A DNA stretch of 64,000 nt from Longimicrobiales bacterium (GTDB lineage: Bacteria > Gemmatimonadota > Gemmatimonadetes > Longimicrobiales > Gaopeijiaceae). Under the pieces are notes generated by a model. That model saw only the letters and a list, made by a program, of their open reading frames with translations. It was not told the origin of the DNA and did no database searches. The DNA is taken from positions 186,001-250,000 of the forward strand of contig JANQRP010000002.1 of NCBI GenBank assembly GCA_028284495.1, written 5' to 3'. A program made the position numbers and the translations under genes. Below are positions 60,164 through 64,000 of this stretch, one piece after another. How positions within the stretch are numbered: the stretch's first letter is position 1; each line of letters starts with the position of its first letter.

Positions 60164-61006
60164 TCAGGGAGCCGGCGCCTCCGGGTAGCGACCGATCACC
60201 CGTACGTCGTCGGAGCGAGCGTGGAGCGCATGGAGCGTCCGCTCCCACCCCTCACCCGACGCGCCCCGTACGTCCGCGAAGAACCGGTATTCCCACGGGC
60301 GGCCGGGGATCGGCCGCGATTCGAGGCGGGTGAGGTCGAGCCCGGCGTCCGCGAACACGCCCAGCGCGTCGTGCAGCGCACCCGGCCGATGGGGGAGCGT
60401 GAATGCCAGCGAGGCCTTGGGCGACCGGGCGGAGCGACGCGCCTCGGACGCCCGCGCCACGACCAGGAAGCGAGTGAAGTTCCGCGGGTGATCCTCGAGG
60501 CCCCGTTCGAGCGTCTCGGCGCCGTACAGGTCGGCTGCCAGAGCCGGCCCGATGGCCCCATTCCAGGCCACGTCCGGGTCCATCATGAGATCGCGGATGC
60601 TCCCGGCGGTGTCGTACGCCACCACCTCCTCCACCTCGGGGTGTGCATCGAAGAACCGCCGGCACTGGCGGAACGCGACCGGATGGGACCCCACCGCGGT
60701 GACGTCCTCGAGTCGGGTACCCGGCCGCACCGCGAGGCACATCTCCACGCGGACGTACGCCTCGCCGACCGCCGTGACCGGGCTTCGCACCAGGAGGTCC
60801 AGGTTCTCGGTCACCGCCCCGGCCAGCGCATTCTCGACCGGCACGCACCCCCGATCGGCCCGGCCGTCGAGCACGGCTTCGAACAGCGATACGAAGTCGC
60901 GACAGGGTACCAGCGTCAGCACGCCGAAGTGGCCGAGCGCGGCCGCATGGCTGAAGCACCCGGGCTCCCCCTGGACCGCCACGCGCACCGGACCGCCCTC
61001 ACCCAC
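60164..61006 (-). CDS. pheA: Prephenate dehydratase (PheA-type) with ACT domain
   Basis: A 280-residue enzyme converting prephenate to phenylpyruvate in phenylalanine synthesis. Catalytic half: VPVENALAGAV, AVGSHPVAFRQCRRFF, DTAGSIRDLM, and the NFTRF motif (threonine of the TRF triad) near residue 176. C-terminal ACT domain: LPHRPGALHDALGVFADAGLDLTRLESRPIPGRPWEYRFF with the ESRP motif that binds phenylalanine for feedback inhibition. GTG start at 61006 overlaps the end of a 45-codon upstream reading frame; the GTG at 60988, with GAGGGCGG upstream, is also possible. Confidence 0.93.
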   Translation of the reverse strand: MGEGGPVRVAVQGEPGCFSHAAALGHFGVLTLVPCRDFVSLFEAVLDGRADRGCVPVENALAGAVTENLDLLVRSPVTAVGEAYVRVEMCLAVRPGTRLEDVTAVGSHPVAFRQCRRFFDAHPEVEEVVAYDTAGSIRDLMMDPDVAWNGAIGPALAADLYGAETLERGLEDHPRNFTRFLVVARASEARRSARSPKASLAFTLPHRPGALHDALGVFADAGLDLTRLESRPIPGRPWEYRFFADVRGASGEGWERTLHALHARSDDVRVIGRYPEAPAP

Positions 61007-61136
61007 GGACCGTGCCCGCGTCGGCGGCGACCGTGACGTGCGACAGGTCGACCAGGGCGTCGTCGAGTCGGTCGATGCTCTCCCGCACGTCGTCCAGTCG
61101 GCGAAGCGGAAGGGCGGCTGGTGTATTCCGGGTCAT
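60999..61136 (-). CDS. 45-codon ORF resembling a chorismate mutase N-terminal helix
   Basis: Starts at ATG with AGGAG about ten bases upstream and ends in TGA overlapping the start of pheA. It encodes RRLDDVRESIDRLDDALVDL (residues 12-31), which matches the first helix of AroQ-type chorismate mutases (LRxxIDxLDxxLLxLL). Only about 30 codons of the normal 85-codon domain are present, and there is no room for a frameshifted remainder. It may be a relic of a former P-protein fusion, or a small partner/leader peptide that couples pheA translation. No phenylalanine codons occur in it. Confidence 0.55.
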   Translation of the reverse strand: MTRNTPAALPLRRLDDVRESIDRLDDALVDLSHVTVAADAGTVRG

Positions 61137-61196
61137 GGGTCCCGAACTCCTGGGTGTTCGGGGCCCGAGCGGCGCGACGAGAACCCCGTGGAAACG

Positions 61197-61228
61197 AAAA
61201 AAGCGCTCCGGCGGAGTGCCGGAACGCT
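61197..61228 (-). terminator. Intrinsic terminator or attenuator upstream of pheA
   Basis: On the minus strand, a 10-bp stem (AGCGTTCCGG with CCGGAGCGCT, one G-U pair) and a 7-base loop are followed immediately by six T residues (61202-61197). This is the only hairpin with a proper U-tract found in the window. It may end the upstream ADOP transcript, which stops 220 bases earlier, or act as an attenuator ahead of pheA, which starts about 60-190 bases later. Confidence 0.7.
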
Positions 61229-61253
61229 TCGCGTCGCTCGTGGGGTCGAACCC

Positions 61254-61295
61254 TGTCGCTGATCGACTGTCGCTGATCGCGTGTCGCTGATTGGT
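61254..61295. repeat. Three tandem 14-bp repeats
   Basis: Units TGTCGCTGATCGAC, TGTCGCTGATCGCG and TGTCGCTGATTGGT follow each other exactly (61254-61295). They lie between the ADOP gene end and the terminator before pheA, in a stretch without a confident gene. Possible regulator-binding array or replication-slippage product; copy number may vary. Confidence 0.75.
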
Positions 61296-61447
61296 GGGGT
61301 TCGGCTACACCTCTGCTCGCGTGTCCGGCGCCGGGAGGCGGGACACCGTAAATCGGGCCGAGGTGAAGACGGTGCGGTTCATGACCGGGACAGTACCCGA
61401 ACCGAGCGGGGCTCCGCAAGCCCGGCCCGGTGCACTCGACCCCGCCC

Positions 61448-64000
61448 CTACTCGTCACGCAGCACGCGGGCCGGGTCGACGCTGCTCGCGCGCGCAGCCG
61501 GCACCCACGCGGCGACGAGGGAGCCCACGATCGCGACGAGCAGCACCGTGCCGAGCGAGCCGAGGTCACGGGGCGACGTCTCGAACAGGAAGTCGGCGAG
61601 GACCGGCCCGGCCATCCAGGCCGTGCCGACGCCGAGCCCTGCGCCGAGAACGACCACCCGGGAGGCTCGCGTCAGGACACCCCGGCGAACGCCCGTGGTG
61701 GACGCGCCCAGCGCCATGCGGATCCCGATCTCGCGACGGCCGCGCGACACCCCGTACGCCATGACCGCGTACACACCGACGAAGGCGACCCCGAGCGCCA
61801 GCAGCGAGAAGACGGCCACGACACTCGAGCGGAAGCGTGGCGCCAGCGTCGTCCGCCGCACGAGAGCCTCCATCGTCTGGATGTCCCGAACCGGAAGGGC
61901 CGGGTCGAGATCGAGAAGCAGCTCGCGCACCGGCGTGGCGAGGGACAGCGGGTCGCCCTCGGTATGGACGACGAGCCTGAACGCGCGACCGCTCGAGAAC
62001 GAGTACTGCCGCCGGATGTCGGGCAGGTAGTAGTAGGCGACCGAGCCGAGGTCGTCCGTCAGAGACTGACTGCGCACCGACGGCACGATCCCGACCACGG
62101 TGTACATGGTCGAGTCGGGCGACGGCTGGCCCTCCTCGACGTCGAACGAGACGCGCCTGCCGAGGGCGTCCTCACCGGGGAACAGCTCCTCGGCGGCCGC
62201 CTCGTTGAGCACGACCTGGCGGGGCTGCTCCAGGTCGAGCGAGGCGGCCCGTCCGCGGAGCACGGGCAGGCCCAGCGCGCGGAAGTACTCGCCGCTGTAC
62301 ATCTCGAGGCCGATCACCGGTACCTCTCCCCGGATGAACGGCTGGTCCTGCTTCAGCATCACGGCCTGGAGGTAGCCGCGGCCGAACGGCAGATGGGTGC
62401 TGAGCCCCGCGTCGACGACACCCGGGAGGCCGCGGACGCCCTCGAGCAGGCGCCGATGGAAGCCGAGGGTCTCGTCGGCCGACGAGTAGCGACTCGGGGG
62501 AAGCCCGACCTCGACCACGAGTCGATCGGCGGCGTCGAACCCCGGATCCACGGCATCGAGCGCACCGGACGACCGCACCAGCAGCGAGGCGGCGGACAGC
62601 AGCACCACGGCGAGCGCAATCTGCGCCCCCGCGAGCCATTCCTGCGTCCGACTCGCTCGACCCGCCACCGTGCGCCCACCGCGGAGCGTCGAGGTCGTGG
62701 GCGCCGACGCACCCCGAAGGGCCGGGAGCGCTCCGAACAGGACACCCGCCCCGACCGCCGCCGCGAGGGCGAAGGATGCCACGACGGGATCGATGGCGAT
62801 GAGCTCGCGGCGCGGCAGATCCGGCGGCGCGAGCGCGAGGAGGAGGCGTACACCCGCGAACGAGAGCGCGAGGCCGAGAGCCCCTCCGACCACCGCGACG
62901 ACCACCGACTCGGCCAGAAGCTGGCGCACGACCCGGCCCCGCCCCGCCCCCAGCGCCCGTCGCACCGAGAGCTCGCCCCGACGACCCTCCGTCCGCGCGA
63001 GGGAGAGGCCCGACACGTTCGCGCACGCGACCACGAGGACGAGCGTGACGGCGAGCATGAAGAGGCCCAGCATCCGTCGCACGGGGGCGACCTTGGTGTC
63101 CGCGTACGAGCGTACGGCGACGCCCTCGCGGTTCTCGTTGAACTCGGCGTCGATCGCCGCCACCAGAGCGTCGGTCTCGGCTCGCGCCGCCTCCGTCGTC
63201 GCGTCCGGTGAGACGCGCGCCAGGACTTCCAGGAACCCCGCCCCGCGGGACTCGAGGTAGCTCCCGTCGGCGAGCGGAGCGATCGCGTCGACGTGGGCGT
63301 CGGGGTACTCGAAGCCCTCCGGCAGCACGCCGACGATCGTCCAGGGCTCCTCGTCGATCGTGATGCTCCGACCCCCGATCGACGGGTCGGCGCCGAACCG
63401 GCGCTGCCACAGGTCGAAGGAGATCATGATCGACCGCATGCCCGGCTGGGCGTTCGTCTCATCGAGGCCCCGCCCCGCCGCCGGTCTCACTCCGAACACG
63501 TCGAGGAATCCGGGCGTGATCGTGATGCCGTCCCACAGTTCCGCGACGCCATCGGCGATGTAGGTGCCCTCCCAGCCCGAGTGGGCCAGCATCGCCTCGT
63601 ACGACGAGATCCCGGCGGCCCACTCGAGGTAGTCGGGGTAGGAGACTCCACCGTTTCCGATCACGCCGTCGGTCACCCGATCGATCCGGACGATGCGTTC
63701 GCCATCGGGATACGGGAGGTCGTGCAGCAGAACGCCGCGCACGGCCGTGAACACCGTGATCGTCGTCGCGAGCGCGAGTCCGAGGGTGACGACCACCGAT
63801 GCGGCGTAGCCGGGGTCCCGGCGGAAGACGCGGAGCCCGTCGCGGACCATCGCGGAGGGCTCGATCAGACGGGCGCCGGGGCGCGGCTCCTCTTCCCTGC
63901 CGCGCCACGTGCGTCCGCGAACCCGGTCCGACACGGCCCAGAGTACCACGCTCACCGCCTGCGCCGCGTACCACGCCCCGGCCCGGACCGTGCCCCGTGC
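61448..64000 (-). CDS. ADOP-type ABC transporter permease, 5' end beyond window
   Basis: At least 850 residues; the reading frame stays open to the window edge, so the N-terminus is not visible. Visible N-terminal residues (WYAAQAVSVVLWAVSDRVRGR) and DGLRVFRRDPGYAASVVVTLGLALATTITVF match the ADOP helical extension and first membrane helix. MacB-like periplasmic domains and FtsX helices follow (LFMLAVTLVLVVACANVSGLSLARTEGRRGELSVRRALGAG), and the end VAAWVPAARASSVDPARVLRDE is the standard family terminus. A membrane export or lipid-extrusion role is inferred. Confidence 0.92.
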   Translation of the reverse strand, partial: ARGTVRAGAWYAAQAVSVVLWAVSDRVRGRTWRGREEEPRPGARLIEPSAMVRDGLRVFRRDPGYAASVVVTLGLALATTITVFTAVRGVLLHDLPYPDGERIVRIDRVTDGVIGNGGVSYPDYLEWAAGISSYEAMLAHSGWEGTYIADGVAELWDGITITPGFLDVFGVRPAAGRGLDETNAQPGMRSIMISFDLWQRRFGADPSIGGRSITIDEEPWTIVGVLPEGFEYPDAHVDAIAPLADGSYLESRGAGFLEVLARVSPDATTEAARAETDALVAAIDAEFNENREGVAVRSYADTKVAPVRRMLGLFMLAVTLVLVVACANVSGLSLARTEGRRGELSVRRALGAGRGRVVRQLLAESVVVAVVGGALGLALSFAGVRLLLALAPPDLPRRELIAIDPVVASFALAAAVGAGVLFGALPALRGASAPTTSTLRGGRTVAGRASRTQEWLAGAQIALAVVLLSAASLLVRSSGALDAVDPGFDAADRLVVEVGLPPSRYSSADETLGFHRRLLEGVRGLPGVVDAGLSTHLPFGRGYLQAVMLKQDQPFIRGEVPVIGLEMYSGEYFRALGLPVLRGRAASLDLEQPRQVVLNEAAAEELFPGEDALGRRVSFDVEEGQPSPDSTMYTVVGIVPSVRSQSLTDDLGSVAYYYLPDIRRQYSFSSGRAFRLVVHTEGDPLSLATPVRELLLDLDPALPVRDIQTMEALVRRTTLAPRFRSSVVAVFSLLALGVAFVGVYAVMAYGVSRGRREIGIRMALGASTTGVRRGVLTRASRVVVLGAGLGVGTAWMAGPVLADFLFETSPRDLGSLGTVLLVAIVGSLVAAWVPAARASSVDPARVLRDE

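Noticed and set aside
61254..61295. Tandem repeats considered as a CRISPR remnant
   Set aside because: Units are 14 bases with no spacers, and no cas gene is present; reported as a simple repeat.

Overview
The window is a high-GC bacterial chromosome segment, most likely from a Gemmatimonadota member or a near relative such as an Acidobacteriota-like lineage. This rests on gene content, not on a marker gene. The pointers are two large FtsX/MacB-type ADOP permeases (one directly coupled to a PadR regulator), a TIGR02999-like ECF sigma factor overlapping a PknB-type kinase with TPR repeats, many lipoproteins and secreted beta-propeller, Ig-like or amidohydrolase proteins, and an AddAB pair whose AddB shows no iron-sulfur cysteines. 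No rRNA, tRNA, CRISPR array or insertion sequence was recognised.

Region 1 (1-9.6 kb) looks less GC-biased at third codon positions than the rest and reads as accessory DNA. It starts with the end of a TRAP transporter (DctQ fragment, DctM) in tandem with a KamA-like radical SAM aminomutase. A compact defence locus follows: a cytosine-5 DNA methyltransferase, a divergent Vsr endonuclease, a ribbon-helix-helix/winged-helix protein, a GHKL (MORC/MutL-type) ATPase and two uncharacterised proteins. A strong internal promoter with an embedded palindrome precedes the ribbon-helix-helix gene and predicts autoregulated, leaderless expression. No classical restriction nuclease or helicase is visible.

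Region 2 (10.2-28.9 kb) starts with a ComEC-like metallo-beta-lactamase protein convergent with a secreted lamin-tail-domain protein. Then comes a field of toxin-antitoxin parts: a DinJ-like orphan, AbrB-Doc, a double-domain VapB with VapC, an orphan antitoxin-like gene, two further antitoxin-PIN pairs and a lone PIN protein. These are interleaved with an S9 peptidase, a PQQ-type sugar dehydrogenase, a homocysteine methyltransferase, and large lipoproteins including an Ig-repeat HExxH peptidase.

Region 3 (29-47.6 kb) is more core-like: an N-acyl-D-amino-acid deacylase, RmuC, AddA-AddB, a Uup-type ABC-F ATPase, a globin, the kinase-sigma pair, and an operon of two flavoproteins plus OsmC.

Region 4 (47.7-64 kb) is envelope and secretion oriented: secreted proteins, a 5'-nucleotidase lipoprotein, an Ig-like lipoprotein, a PHP hydrolase, PadR-ADOP, an HGSNAT-like membrane acyltransferase, prephenate dehydratase, and a second ADOP permease that runs off the window. 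Upstream of prephenate dehydratase lie an apparent relic of a chorismate mutase domain, a U-tract terminator and a 14-bp triple repeat. Many start codons below were reset downstream of the longest possible reading frame, using signal peptides, start/stop overlaps or family starts.
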